Below, piece after piece: positions 36,547 to 46,142 of a stretch of 64,000 nt of DNA. Origin of the DNA: Dyella jiangningensis (GTDB lineage Bacteria; Pseudomonadota; Gammaproteobacteria; Xanthomonadales; Rhodanobacteraceae); NCBI RefSeq assembly GCF_003264855.1, contig NZ_NFZS01000001.1, forward strand, positions 2,232,001-2,296,000, given 5' to 3'. Position numbers and translations under genes: made by a program. Below the pieces are notes generated by a model that saw only the letters and a program-made list of their open reading frames with translations, was not told the origin of the DNA and did not search any database. The number at the start of each line of letters is the position of its first letter. Within the stretch, counting starts at the first letter, position 1.

Positions 36547-38853
36547 ATGCTCGAACGTCGAAACCTGCGCCAGAAATTCCGCGTGCTGCTGGTCCATTCC
36601 CATGTCGGCACGGAAAGCGCAGGCGGGCGGGCCTGCCGTACGCTCGCCAATGAATTCGCGGACCGGAACATCGAAACGGTGGTGGCAGCCAACGTGGACG
36701 ACGGCCGTTCGATGATCATGGCCGATACGGCGCTGCACGCGATGCTGATCGACTGGTCGCTGCCAGGCTCGGATGGCCGCGACAGCGACAACGGCGCCGC
36801 CATCGACCTCATCCATACGGTGCGCTCGCGCAACGAGAACGTGCCGATCTTCCTGATGACGGAGCCCGGCAAGGCGCGCACGCTGAACGTGGAAATCGTG
36901 CAGGCGATCAACGAGCTGGTATGGATCTCGCAGGATTCGGCCACGTTCGTGGCCGGTCGCGTGCAGGCAGCCATGAAGATTTATCTTGCCGCGCTGCTCG
37001 GCCCGCTCACCACGGCGCTGGCCAACTTCAACCAGGTCCACGAATATTCGTGGCATACGCCGGGGCACACGGGTGGTACGGCGTTCCTCAAGCATCCGAC
37101 CGGACGCGCGTTCTACGATTTCTACGGCGAGCATGTGTTCCGCACCGATCTCTCGATCAGCGTCGGCGAGATCGGATCATTGCTGGACCACACGGGGCCC
37201 ATCGGCGAGAGCGAGAAGTACATCTCGCGCATCTTCGGCTCGCATCGTAGCTACACCGTGACCAACGGGTCGTCGACATCCAATCGCATCATCTTCATGG
37301 CATGCGTCGGTCGCGACCAGGTGGTGCTGTGCGACCGCAATTGCCACAAGTCGATCGAGCACGGACTGACCATGACGGGCGGCGTGCCGCATTACCTCGT
37401 GCCGTCGCGCAACCGCTACGGACTGATCGGCCCGATCTATCCGGACAAGTTCGTCGAGGCCAGCGTGCGGGATGCGGTCGCCCGCAACAGCCTGTCCAGG
37501 GATCTGTCCGACCAGCAGCCGGTATTCGTGGTGGTCACCAACTCCACTTATGACGGGCTTTGCTACAACACCAGGCGCGTGCTGGAGGAAGTGGGTGGCT
37601 GGGTCGATCGCGTGCACTTCGACGAGGCCTGGTACGGCTACGCGCGCTTCAACCCGCTGTACTCCGGAAGACTGGCCATGCACGGCCCCTCGTCCGAGCA
37701 CGACCCCAATGGCCCGACGGTGTTCACCACGCATTCCACGCACAAGCTGCTCGCTGCGTTCTCGCAGGCGTCGTATATCCATGTGCGCGACGGGCGAAGC
37801 GCGATTCCGCATGCGCGCTTCAACGAATCGTTCATGATGCACGGCTCCACGTCGCCGTTCTATCCGATCATCGCCTCCAACGAGGTGGCTGCCTCGATGA
37901 TGGATGGCGTGGGCGGCCTTTCGCTGACCCGCGAAAGCATCGACGAGGCCATCAATTTCCGCCAGATCGTGGGGCGCCTGCATCGCGACTTCGCGAAGAA
38001 GGGCGAATGGTTCTTCCGCACCTGGAACCCGGAGGAGGTGACCGACGAATCCGGCAAGCGGGTCGCGTTTGCGGATGCGTCGCCGGAATGGCTCGCAACC
38101 GACGCCAACGCTTGGGTGCTGCATCCGGGTGAGAACTGGCACGGCTTCGGCCATCTGGAAGACGGCTATTGCATGCTCGACCCGATCAAGGTCTCGGTGC
38201 TGACGCCGGGCGTTCAGGACGACGAGTCGTTCGCCGACCAGGGGTTCCCGGCCACGCTGCTGACGGCGTACCTGGATGCACGCGGCATCGAGGTGGAAAA
38301 GACCAGCGACTTCGCCGTGCTGTTCCTGTTCTCCATCGGCATCACCAAGGCCAAGTGGAGCACGCTGGTCACCGCCATGCTCGACTTCAAGCGCGATTAC
38401 GACGAAAACAGGGCGCTGGAGCGGGTGATGCCCAATCTGGTCGCGAGCCATCCGGAACGCTATGCCGGCCTCGGCCTGCGCGACCTGGGCGACCAGATGT
38501 TCGCCGAACTGAAGAAGACCGGGCAGACGCGCCATCTGCAGAGCGCGTATTCGAACCTGCCCGAGATCCGCTTGTCGCCGGCGGATGCATACCAGGAGCT
38601 CATCCGTGGCAAGGTCGAGCGCGTCGCGCTCGGCAACCTGGCGAATCGCACCCTCGCCACGAGCGTGGTGCCGTATCCACCCGGCATCCCGATGCTGATG
38701 CCGGGCGAGGCGGCCGGCCCTGCGGACGGCCCTTATATCGGTTACCTCAAGGCACTGCAGAGCTGGGACCACGCTTTCCCCGGGTTCGGGCACGACACGC
38801 ACGGCGTGGAGGCGGAGGGCGGGGAGTATTACGTGCAGTGCCTGAAGTCCTGA
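36547..38853 (+). CDS. adiA: Arginine decarboxylase-like PLP enzyme, second tandem copy
   Basis: 768 residues. It follows E. coli AdiA more closely than the first copy: TPGHTGGTAFLKHPTGRAFY, LSISVGEIGSLLDHTGP, HSTHKLLAAFSQASYIHV (PLP Lys400), DPIKVSVLTPG and VVPYPPGIPMLMPGE. The N-terminal wing domain is present (FRVLLVHSHVGTESAGG). The reaction is arginine to agmatine plus CO2 if the AdiA assignment holds; it works with an AdiC-like exchanger encoded 12 bases downstream. The ATG has aggaga 6 bases upstream. The gap to the first copy is 140 bases. Whether the two copies form mixed decamers or differ in substrate cannot be told from sequence. Confidence 0.9.
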   Translation: MLERRNLRQKFRVLLVHSHVGTESAGGRACRTLANEFADRNIETVVAANVDDGRSMIMADTALHAMLIDWSLPGSDGRDSDNGAAIDLIHTVRSRNENVPIFLMTEPGKARTLNVEIVQAINELVWISQDSATFVAGRVQAAMKIYLAALLGPLTTALANFNQVHEYSWHTPGHTGGTAFLKHPTGRAFYDFYGEHVFRTDLSISVGEIGSLLDHTGPIGESEKYISRIFGSHRSYTVTNGSSTSNRIIFMACVGRDQVVLCDRNCHKSIEHGLTMTGGVPHYLVPSRNRYGLIGPIYPDKFVEASVRDAVARNSLSRDLSDQQPVFVVVTNSTYDGLCYNTRRVLEEVGGWVDRVHFDEAWYGYARFNPLYSGRLAMHGPSSEHDPNGPTVFTTHSTHKLLAAFSQASYIHVRDGRSAIPHARFNESFMMHGSTSPFYPIIASNEVAASMMDGVGGLSLTRESIDEAINFRQIVGRLHRDFAKKGEWFFRTWNPEEVTDESGKRVAFADASPEWLATDANAWVLHPGENWHGFGHLEDGYCMLDPIKVSVLTPGVQDDESFADQGFPATLLTAYLDARGIEVEKTSDFAVLFLFSIGITKAKWSTLVTAMLDFKRDYDENRALERVMPNLVASHPERYAGLGLRDLGDQMFAELKKTGQTRHLQSAYSNLPEIRLSPADAYQELIRGKVERVALGNLANRTLATSVVPYPPGIPMLMPGEAAGPADGPYIGYLKALQSWDHAFPGFGHDTHGVEAEGGEYYVQCLKS

Positions 38854-38865
38854 GGAGCCCTTGCC

Positions 38866-40161
38866 ATGGTGACAGGGGGCGGCAAGAAGATGGGCCTGGT
38901 TGGCGCCTCCTCCCTGGTGGTCGCCAACATGGTCGGAACCGGCCTGTTCCTGCTGCCCTCCAGCCTGGCCAGTGTCGGTAGCGTCTCGATCCTGGGCTGG
39001 GTGGTCGCGGCGGTCGGCGCTAGTGCGCTGGGCCTGGTGTTCGCGCACCTGGCGATGGTCGAGCCGAAGGCGGGAGGTCCGTACGCCTACGCGCGCGATC
39101 ACGTCGGGCGGTTCCCGGCGTTCCAGACCAATCTGCTGTACTGGTTTGCGAACGTGATCGGCAATGTGGCCATCGCGGTTTCCGTGACGGGATATCTCGC
39201 CATTTTCTTCCCGTCACTGAAACACCCGTGGATCGCCAACGGCTGTACGGCCGCCATCATCTGGCTGTTCGTGTGGGTCAATACCCGTGACGCGAAACTG
39301 GTGGGCGGGTTCACCACCGTCAGCACCATCGCCGGCATCGTGCCGATTGCGTTCGTGGGCCTGTTCGGGTGGTTCTGGTTCCAGCCGCAGGTGTTCATGG
39401 AGAGCTGGAATCCGGGCGATGCGCCACTGCATTCGGCGATCGAGCGCAGCGCTTCGATCGCCCTGTGGGCGTTCCTGGGCGTGGAGAGCGCGGCCGTATC
39501 GGCCGGCGTGATCGAGAACCCGAAGCGCAATGTTCCGCTCGCCACGATCATCGGCCTGCTGGTCTCCACGGTGATCTACATTTCATGCTGCACCGTGCTG
39601 ATGGGGGTCATTCCCGGCAAGGAGCTGCGCATTTCCGGTGCGCCGTTCGCCGAGGCCGCCCGCATGATGCTGGGGCCATGGGCCGCCATCGGCATCTCGC
39701 TGGCCGCCATCCTGAAGGCGGCCGGCTCGCTGGTCGGCTGGATCCTCATCGTCGCGCAGTCGGCGCAGGCGGCCGCCAACGACGGCATGTTTCCCGAACG
39801 CTTTGCACTGACCAACCGCCATGGCATGCCGGTGCAGAACCTGGTGGTCACCGGGCTGATGATGATGGTGACGCTGCTGGTGTCGACATCGCCGGACGTC
39901 GCCACGCAGTTCGCCCATATCACCGACGCTACCGTGATCCTGATGTCGGTGCCCTATATCTACTCCGTGGTGGCGATGTGGCGACTCAACCGCACGTTGC
40001 ACATGGCCACGGGCAAGATGCAGCTCTTCATCGTGGTGGGCCTGGTGGCGTGCCTGTATTGCCTGAGCGTGGTGCTGGGGCAGTCGGCCGAGCTCGATCG
40101 CAAGGCGCTGCTGGTGTTGCTGATTTCAACGCCGCTGTACGCATTGATCAAACGTCGCTAG
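38866..40161 (+). CDS. adiC: AdiC-like arginine/agmatine-type antiporter (APC family)
   Basis: 431 residues, about 12 membrane segments, matching E. coli AdiC: VVANMVGTGLFLLPSSLASV, GGPYAYARDHVGRFPAFQTN, WAFLGVESAAVSAGVIENPK and GWILIVAQSAQAAANDGMFP. The segment LYWFANVIGNVAIAVSVTGY replaces AdiC's equivalent closely. AdiC exchanges external arginine for internal agmatine, removing protons together with the decarboxylase. Its start follows ctgaggagcc and lies 12 bases after the second decarboxylase stop, strongly indicating one operon. Distinct from the PotE-like antiporter 17 kb upstream. A lysine/cadaverine type is less likely but possible. Confidence 0.9.
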   Translation: MVTGGGKKMGLVGASSLVVANMVGTGLFLLPSSLASVGSVSILGWVVAAVGASALGLVFAHLAMVEPKAGGPYAYARDHVGRFPAFQTNLLYWFANVIGNVAIAVSVTGYLAIFFPSLKHPWIANGCTAAIIWLFVWVNTRDAKLVGGFTTVSTIAGIVPIAFVGLFGWFWFQPQVFMESWNPGDAPLHSAIERSASIALWAFLGVESAAVSAGVIENPKRNVPLATIIGLLVSTVIYISCCTVLMGVIPGKELRISGAPFAEAARMMLGPWAAIGISLAAILKAAGSLVGWILIVAQSAQAAANDGMFPERFALTNRHGMPVQNLVVTGLMMMVTLLVSTSPDVATQFAHITDATVILMSVPYIYSVVAMWRLNRTLHMATGKMQLFIVVGLVACLYCLSVVLGQSAELDRKALLVLLISTPLYALIKRR

Positions 40162-40242
40162 CCCGCGCACCTGCCTGCATTGACGGTTCCTTAAAGCGCC
40201 GGATGCGACGCTCAAGGCCTTGTCGATGCTTAGGCGCACCTC

Positions 40243-41628
40243 ATGAACCAGCACTTCGATGCCGTGGTCGTCGGAACCGGGCAGGCCGGGCCGTCCTTGG
40301 CCGAGCGCCTGGGCAAGTCGGGCCGCAAGGTGGCAGTGATCGAACGCAAGCTGGTAGGCGGCACCTGCGTCAACACCGGCTGCATCCCTACCAAGACCAT
40401 GGTGGCGAGCGCGTACGCCGCGCAACTGGCGCGGCGCGGCGAGGAATACGGCGTGCATCACGGCGGGAGCGTCCGCGTGGACATGGCGCAGGTGTGGAAA
40501 CGCACCCGGGGCATTTCCGACCGTTCCCGCGGCAACGTCGAATCCTGGCTGGGCGGCATGCCGAATGTCACGCTGCTGCGTGGCCACGCGACGTTCGAAT
40601 CGCCACGCCGCCTGCGGGTGGGCGATGACGTGATCGAGGCGAACGAGATCTTCCTGAATGTCGGCGGCCGCGCGGTCAAGCCGGATTTTCCCGGCGTCGA
40701 CAGCGTGCCGTACCTCACCAACGTCGGCATCATGGATCTGCGCGAACTGCCGCGTCATCTCATCATCGTGGGCGGCAGCTACATCGGGCTGGAATTCGGG
40801 CAGATGTTCCGGCGATTCGGTTCCGACGTGACCATCGTCGAACGCAGCGAGCGACTGCTGCCGCGCGAAGACCCCGAGGTATCCGCTGCCATCGTGGACA
40901 TCCTGCAGCGCGAAGGCATCGCGCTGCACCTGGGCGCCGAATGCATCGAGCTTCAGGGCTGCGCCGGCGACGTGGCCATCGTGGCCCGATGCGCGGACCC
41001 GCGCATGGAAGTGCGCGGCACGCATCTGCTGCTGGCCGTCGGGCGGCGCCCCAACACCGACACGCTGGGCCTGGACAAGGCGGGCGTGGCGACCGACGAG
41101 CACGGCTACATCGTGGTGGATGATGCCTGCCGCACCAATGTCCCGGGTATCTGGGCGATGGGTGATTGCAATGGCAAGGGCGCGTTCACCCACACCTCGT
41201 ACAACGACTACGAAATCGTCGCCGCGAACGTGCTCGACAACGAGCCGCGACGCATATCCGATCGCATCGCGACCTACGCACTGTTCATCGATCCGCCGCT
41301 CGCGCGGGCGGGGCTCACCGAACAGGAAGCCTTGCGCAGGGGTCACGACGTGCGCGTCGGCGTGCGACCGATGGCGCGCGTGGGCAGGGCCATCGAGCGG
41401 GGCGAAACGCTGGGCTTCATGAAGGTGATCGTGGACGGCCGCAGCAACCAGCTGCTTGGCGCGGCGATTCTCGGCGTCAACGGCGACGAAGCCATCCACT
41501 GCCTGCTGGACACCATGTATGCCAAGGCTCCTTACCAGACGGTAACGCACGCCGTGCACATCCACCCGACGGTCGCGGAGCTGCTGCCGACGACGCTGCA
41601 GGACCTGAGGCCGGCCGGCGCGTCCTGA
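40243..41628 (+). CDS. FAD-dependent pyridine nucleotide-disulfide oxidoreductase (Lpd/MerA-like)
   Basis: 461 residues. The FAD site is VVVGTGQAGPSLAERLGKSG; the redox disulfide is in GGTCVNTGCIPTKTMVAS; the NAD(P) site is HLIIVGGSYIGLEFGQMFRR; FAD is also contacted by VPGIWAMGDCNGKGAFTHTS. The C-terminal interface ends HAVHIHPTVAELLPT, supplying the His-Glu/Pro active-site pair seen in lipoamide dehydrogenase and mercuric reductase. The extra Cys pair of MerA's C-terminus is missing, and no lipoyl-dependent complex is nearby. The natural disulfide or quinone substrate is unknown. It lies 81 bases after the AdiC-like gene and may be co-transcribed. Confidence 0.88.
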   Translation: MNQHFDAVVVGTGQAGPSLAERLGKSGRKVAVIERKLVGGTCVNTGCIPTKTMVASAYAAQLARRGEEYGVHHGGSVRVDMAQVWKRTRGISDRSRGNVESWLGGMPNVTLLRGHATFESPRRLRVGDDVIEANEIFLNVGGRAVKPDFPGVDSVPYLTNVGIMDLRELPRHLIIVGGSYIGLEFGQMFRRFGSDVTIVERSERLLPREDPEVSAAIVDILQREGIALHLGAECIELQGCAGDVAIVARCADPRMEVRGTHLLLAVGRRPNTDTLGLDKAGVATDEHGYIVVDDACRTNVPGIWAMGDCNGKGAFTHTSYNDYEIVAANVLDNEPRRISDRIATYALFIDPPLARAGLTEQEALRRGHDVRVGVRPMARVGRAIERGETLGFMKVIVDGRSNQLLGAAILGVNGDEAIHCLLDTMYAKAPYQTVTHAVHIHPTVAELLPTTLQDLRPAGAS

Positions 41629-41763
41629 GGATGCCTGCGGGTCGGTCGCGTTGTCGGCCGACGGTGATATGCGAAGATGGCCCGGCGGTTCCGGGCCTTC
41701 CTCGCGTATCGATCACCGATCACGCATGCCGGTCGCGTACCTCACTCCTGCGAGCTTCCCGTC

Positions 41764-42345
41764 ATGGCAACCGTCCGTTCCGGAAACCGAACCGCGCTCC
41801 TCGTCGTCGATGTACAGGTCGGCATCATGGCGTCGGCATGGAACAGGGAGAAGGTGATCGCCCAGCTTGCCCATGTGGTTTCGCGCGCACGCCAGGTGGG
41901 CGTGCCGGTCATCTGGGTGCAGCACCATGATGACGAGCTGCCACGGGATTCGGCCGCCTGGCAGTGGGTCGACGAGCTGCGGCCGCCCAGCGACGAGCCG
42001 CTGATCCACAAGCATTTCAATTCCGCTTTCGAGCAGACCGATCTCGAAGGCGAGCTCGACCGGCTGGGCGTCACGCGCATCGTGCTTGCCGGCGCCATGA
42101 GCAACTGGTGCATCCGGTCCACCGCGCATGCCGCCCTCGATCGCGGCTATGACCTGACCTTGCTTCAGGATGCGCATACGACGCAGGACCTTCGCCTCTC
42201 CGAGGATCGTGTGATCGCGGCGCGCGATATCGTGACCGAACTGAATGCAGCCATGCGCTGGCTTGCCTATCCCGGACGCGTCAACACGGTGGCCCGGGCC
42301 GCCGAGGTTGAGCTTGTCGCGCCGGGCCGGACAGAAGCTCCATGA
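41764..42345 (+). CDS. Isochorismatase-like cysteine hydrolase
   Basis: 193 residues of the isochorismatase/nicotinamidase fold. The catalytic triad is visible: Asp in ALLVVDVQVGIM, Lys in LIHKHFNSAFEQT, and Cys in AGAMSNWCIRSTAHAAL. The Cys-based members hydrolyse amides, such as nicotinamide, N-carbamoylsarcosine and ureidoacrylate; those without Cys act on isochorismate, so an amide substrate is more likely. It is cytoplasmic and lies 135 bases after the oxidoreductase. Upstream in-frame ATG codons exist (to 41677) but homology begins near MATVRSGNRTALLV. An amidase role in agmatine or carbamoyl chemistry would suit the neighbourhood but is speculation. Confidence 0.88.
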   Translation: MATVRSGNRTALLVVDVQVGIMASAWNREKVIAQLAHVVSRARQVGVPVIWVQHHDDELPRDSAAWQWVDELRPPSDEPLIHKHFNSAFEQTDLEGELDRLGVTRIVLAGAMSNWCIRSTAHAALDRGYDLTLLQDAHTTQDLRLSEDRVIAARDIVTELNAAMRWLAYPGRVNTVARAAEVELVAPGRTEAP

Positions 42346-42616
42346 TGCTGTCGGCCTAGTGGGCACGGGCCTGCCCAGGCGAAGCAGGTCGTGCCGTACA
42401 GCCCGGAAAGGGTTGAGAACGCCCAAGCCTCGGATGCTGGCGGAGGTGCATGGTTATTTATTCAAGCAAATGATTTAGTATTGCCCGGCAAGCTGATCGG
42501 TCGACTCTTCCTGGCGAGGCGGCATCGCGTGAACACGGGTCTGGAACTCCTTGTTGGCCGTCACGGACGGTTTCCATCATCGGCCGCGGGCCGCCATCGC
42601 ATGATGGGGCGCTGAC
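42346..42616. promoter_or_regulatory. Gap upstream of the Atu-type operon with AT-rich block
   Basis: 271 bases without a gene. An AT-rich stretch (ttatttattcaagc then aaatgatttagtat, about 42450-42482) stands out from GC-rich flanks and is the likely promoter of the four-gene operon that follows. I see no clean palindrome to assign to the TetR protein encoded at the other end. Confidence 0.4.
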
Positions 42617-44467
42617 ATGCCGAAGGAATCCATCGTCATCGGTGGCGCAAGCGGTTTCTGGGGCGACAGCGTCGTCGGTCCCATGCAACTGGTCGCCTCG
42701 GGCCGCCTCGACTTCCTGGTGTTCGACTATCTCGCCGAGTTGACCATGTCGCTGCTGGCATCGGCGCGCCAGAAGGACGCTTCGCAGGGTTACGCCACCG
42801 ACTTCGTCAGCGTGGCAATGCGTGCGGTGCTGAAGGATGCGCTGGCGCAGAACATCCGCATCATCAGCAATGCCGGTGGCGTCAACCCGCAGGCTTGCGC
42901 GACAGCCTTGCAGGCGCTGGCCAGCGAGCTCGGCGTCGATGTGCGTATAGCGGTGGTGGAGGGCGACGATGTGATGCCGCTGCTGCCCGCGTTGCGTGAC
43001 GAAGCGGTGCGCGAGATGCAGACCGGAGAGGCACTGCCGGAAAAGATCCTCAGCGCCAACGCGTATCTCGGCGCCTTGCCGATCAAGGCCGCGCTCGACG
43101 CCGGTGCCCAGGTGGTGATCACCGGGCGTTGCGTCGACAGCGCCGTCACGCTCGGCGCGCTGATGCACGGCTTCGATTGGGCCGTGGACGACTATGACCG
43201 CCTCGCGGCCGGCAGCCTTGCCGGGCACATCATCGAGTGCGGCTGCCAGGGTGCGGGCGGGTTGCACACCGATTGGGAAGCCGTGCCCGATTGGGCGCAC
43301 AGCGGCTATCCCATGGTCGAATGCCACGCCGATGGCCGCTTCATCGTGACCAAGCCCGAGGGCACGGGTGGCCTGGTTACGCCTGCCACGGTAGGCGAGC
43401 AGATGCTGTATGAAATCGGCGACCCGGCGAGCTACCTGCTGCCGGACGTCGTCTGCGATTTCACCGGCGTGACGATGACGCAGGCCGGCGAGCATCGCGT
43501 GGAGGTACGGGGCGCCCGCGGTCGCGCGCCGACGCCCGATTACAAGGTCAGTGCCACCTATGCCGATGGCTATCGCGCCACCGGCCAGCTCACCGTGGTG
43601 GGTTTCGATGCCGACAGGAAGGCGCGACGCACGGCCGAGGCGATCCTGGAGCGCACGCGCGAACTGTTTCGCAGGCTGGGCTTGCCCGACTACAGCGCGA
43701 CGCATATCGAGACGCTGGGTTCGGCGCATGCGTTTGGTCCGCATCAGCCGCGCGCGCCGCGTTTCGAATCGGTGATGTGGCTTGCCGTGGCGCATGCGCA
43801 CAAGGCGGCGCTTGAGATCTTCGCCCGCGAGATTGCGCCGGCCGCCACGTCGTGGGCGCCCGGCACGACCGGTGCGAGCGGGCGCCCCGGCGTGGTGCCT
43901 GCAATCAAGCAGTTCGCCTTCCTGCTCGACAAGTCACGCATGCAACCGGGCGTGACGTTGCCGGCAGGCGAGCGCATCACGGTGGGCGTCCCTGCGGGAG
44001 CGCCTCGCGACGTGCCGCCTGCGCCACGCGGGCGCGAGGCGACCGTATCCGTGCCCGAGCCTGCGTGCGAGGTACCGCTCATCACGCTTGCATATGCGCG
44101 CAGCGGCGACAAGGGAGACCTCTCCAATATCGGCGTGATCGCGCGTCGGCCGGAGGATTTTCCCTGGCTGAAGGCGCAATTGACCGAGGGCCTCGTCGCC
44201 GCCTATCTCGCGCATCTGGTCAAGGGCCGCGTGACACGCTACGAGCTGCCAGGCATCCATGCGCTCAACTTCACCTGCGAGCAGGCGCTGGGTGGTGGCG
44301 GCATGGCGTCCTTGCGCAACGATCCGCTGGGCAAGGGCATGGCCCAGGTACTGCTTTCGATGCCTGTGCGAGTTCCGGCAGATCATCCCGCGGCAACGTC
44401 TGGAGACAACGCGATGATGATCGAACGTCCGGACGACCTGCGCGCCGGGCTCGTGTCGCCACTTTGA
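42617..44467 (+). CDS. atuA: AtuA family protein (acyclic terpene utilisation, DUF1446)
   Basis: 616 residues, cytoplasmic. The N-terminal DUF1446 domain (residues 1-450) has IVIGGASGFWGDS, DFLVFDYLAELTMSLLA, IISNAGGVNPQAC and VVITGRCVDSAVTLGALMHG. The C-terminal AtuA-like domain (about 495-600) has ITLAYARSGDKGDLSNIGVI and a Gly-rich FTCEQALGGGGMASLRNDP. AtuA of Pseudomonas is needed for growth on citronellol and geraniol, but its exact reaction is not established. It leads an operon with carboxylase and dehydrogenase genes, 14 bases before the beta subunit gene. Similar genes also occur with other branched-acid pathways. Confidence 0.88.
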   Translation: MPKESIVIGGASGFWGDSVVGPMQLVASGRLDFLVFDYLAELTMSLLASARQKDASQGYATDFVSVAMRAVLKDALAQNIRIISNAGGVNPQACATALQALASELGVDVRIAVVEGDDVMPLLPALRDEAVREMQTGEALPEKILSANAYLGALPIKAALDAGAQVVITGRCVDSAVTLGALMHGFDWAVDDYDRLAAGSLAGHIIECGCQGAGGLHTDWEAVPDWAHSGYPMVECHADGRFIVTKPEGTGGLVTPATVGEQMLYEIGDPASYLLPDVVCDFTGVTMTQAGEHRVEVRGARGRAPTPDYKVSATYADGYRATGQLTVVGFDADRKARRTAEAILERTRELFRRLGLPDYSATHIETLGSAHAFGPHQPRAPRFESVMWLAVAHAHKAALEIFAREIAPAATSWAPGTTGASGRPGVVPAIKQFAFLLDKSRMQPGVTLPAGERITVGVPAGAPRDVPPAPRGREATVSVPEPACEVPLITLAYARSGDKGDLSNIGVIARRPEDFPWLKAQLTEGLVAAYLAHLVKGRVTRYELPGIHALNFTCEQALGGGGMASLRNDPLGKGMAQVLLSMPVRVPADHPAATSGDNAMMIERPDDLRAGLVSPL

Positions 44468-44481
44468 TCAGGGGGTTGCCG

Positions 44482-46101
44482 ATGCCGGCGCTTGAATCGC
44501 GCATCGTTCCGGAGAGCGAAGCCTATCGGCAGAACCATGCCGCGGTGAGCGACCTGGTCGATCGCCTGCGTGCACTGGAAGCGCGCACGCGAGACAAATC
44601 CGAAGCCTCTCGCGAGCGCTTCGAGCGACGCGGACAATTGCTGCCGGCCGACCGGCTGGGTCGGCTGCTCGACGCGGGCGCGCCGTTCCTGGAGCTCTCC
44701 ACGCTGGCCGGCTTCTGCCTCGACCACCCTGATCCGGAGCGCTCCGTGCCGGGCGCTGGCTTCATGGCCGGCATTGGCTGGGTGAGCGGCGTGCGCGCCA
44801 TGATCGTGGTGGACGACTCAGGCATCGATGCGGGCGCGGTGCAGCCGATGGGCATCGAGAAATTCCAGCGTGCGCAGGCCATCGCGCTCGCGCAGAAACT
44901 GCCGTTCATCCATCTGGTCGAATCAGCGGGCGCCAACCTGCTGGCCTATCGCGTGGAGACCTTCGTCAACGGTGGCAGCATCTTCTACTGGCTTTCGCGG
45001 CTCTCGGCAGCCGGCATTCCGGTGATCAGCGTGGTGCATGGTTCCAGCACGGCGGGTGGCGCCTACATGCCCGGGTTGTCGGATTACGTGGTGATGGTGC
45101 GCGAGCGGGCCCGCGCCTTCCTGGCGGGGCCGCCCCTGCTCAAGGCCGCCACCGGCGAAGTCGCCACGGAAGAAGAACTCGGCGGCGCCGAGATGCACGC
45201 CACCGTATCGGGCCAGGCCGAATACCTGGCCGAAGACGATGCGGACGCGTTGCGCATCACGCGCGAACTGCTTGCGGCGCTGGACTGGAACCGCGACCTG
45301 CCATCGCCGACGCGCTCCTATGCGCCACCGCGCTTCAGCGCGGACGAAATGCTCGGCATCGCGCCCGCCGACCACCGCAAGCCGCTCGACATGCGTGAAG
45401 TGATCGCACGCATCGCAGATGGCTCGGTGTTCCTCGAATTCAAGCCCGATTATGGGCCGGCCACGGTCACCGGGCATGCGGCCATCTGCGGCATGCGCGT
45501 GGGCATCATCACCAACAACGGGCCGCTGGATCCGGCGGGTGCCGCCAAGGCGACGCACTTCATCCAGGCGTGCTGCCAATCCGATCTGCCGCTGGTGTAC
45601 CTGCAGAACACCACGGGCTTCATCGTGGGCAAGGCCTCGGAGCAGGGCGGCATGATCAAGCACGGATCGAAGATGATCCAGGCGATGTCCAACGCCACGG
45701 TGCCGCGCATCACCGTGCATTGCGGCGCCTCGTTCGGCGCGGGCAATTACGGCATGTCGGGGCGCGGCTTCTTCCCGGATTTCTGCTTCAGCTGGCCCAA
45801 CGCCAGGACGGCCGTGATGGGCGCCGAGCAGGCGGCGGACACCATGGCCACGGTCATGGCGGCCGGCATGCAGCGCAAGGAACAGGCCGTGGACCATGCA
45901 GCCATCGAGGCGATGCGAGCCAGGGTGATCGAAACCTTCGAGCGGCAATCCGACGCCTTCACGCTCTCGGGCCGCCTGCTGGATGACGGCGTGATCGATC
46001 CGCGCGACACGCGCAAGGTACTGGCCTGTGCGCTGGCCGTCTGCGATGAAGCGCGTCGCCGCGTGGTACGCCCCATCCAGTTCGCCGTCGCTCGACCGTA
46101 A
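44482..46101 (+). CDS. atuC: Acyl-CoA carboxylase beta subunit (geranyl-CoA/methylcrotonyl-CoA type)
   Basis: 539 residues, a two-domain carboxyltransferase. The start at 44482 has caggggg before it. Key segments are LPADRLGRLLDAGAPFLELS, HGSSTAGGAYMPGLSDYVVM, LQNTTGFIVGKASEQGGMIK and HCGASFGAGNYGMSGRGFFP. It transfers carboxyl from carboxybiotin on the alpha subunit to a 3-methyl-2-enoyl-CoA. In the Atu pathway that is cis-geranyl-CoA, in the Liu pathway methylcrotonyl-CoA; the presence of AtuA favours Atu but does not prove it. The gene order AtuA-beta-dehydrogenase-alpha is compact. Confidence 0.92.
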   Translation: MPALESRIVPESEAYRQNHAAVSDLVDRLRALEARTRDKSEASRERFERRGQLLPADRLGRLLDAGAPFLELSTLAGFCLDHPDPERSVPGAGFMAGIGWVSGVRAMIVVDDSGIDAGAVQPMGIEKFQRAQAIALAQKLPFIHLVESAGANLLAYRVETFVNGGSIFYWLSRLSAAGIPVISVVHGSSTAGGAYMPGLSDYVVMVRERARAFLAGPPLLKAATGEVATEEELGGAEMHATVSGQAEYLAEDDADALRITRELLAALDWNRDLPSPTRSYAPPRFSADEMLGIAPADHRKPLDMREVIARIADGSVFLEFKPDYGPATVTGHAAICGMRVGIITNNGPLDPAGAAKATHFIQACCQSDLPLVYLQNTTGFIVGKASEQGGMIKHGSKMIQAMSNATVPRITVHCGASFGAGNYGMSGRGFFPDFCFSWPNARTAVMGAEQAADTMATVMAAGMQRKEQAVDHAAIEAMRARVIETFERQSDAFTLSGRLLDDGVIDPRDTRKVLACALAVCDEARRRVVRPIQFAVARP

Positions 46102-46142
46102 GTCCCTTATCCATTGGCCCAGGCTCATCGGAGCGAGACACC

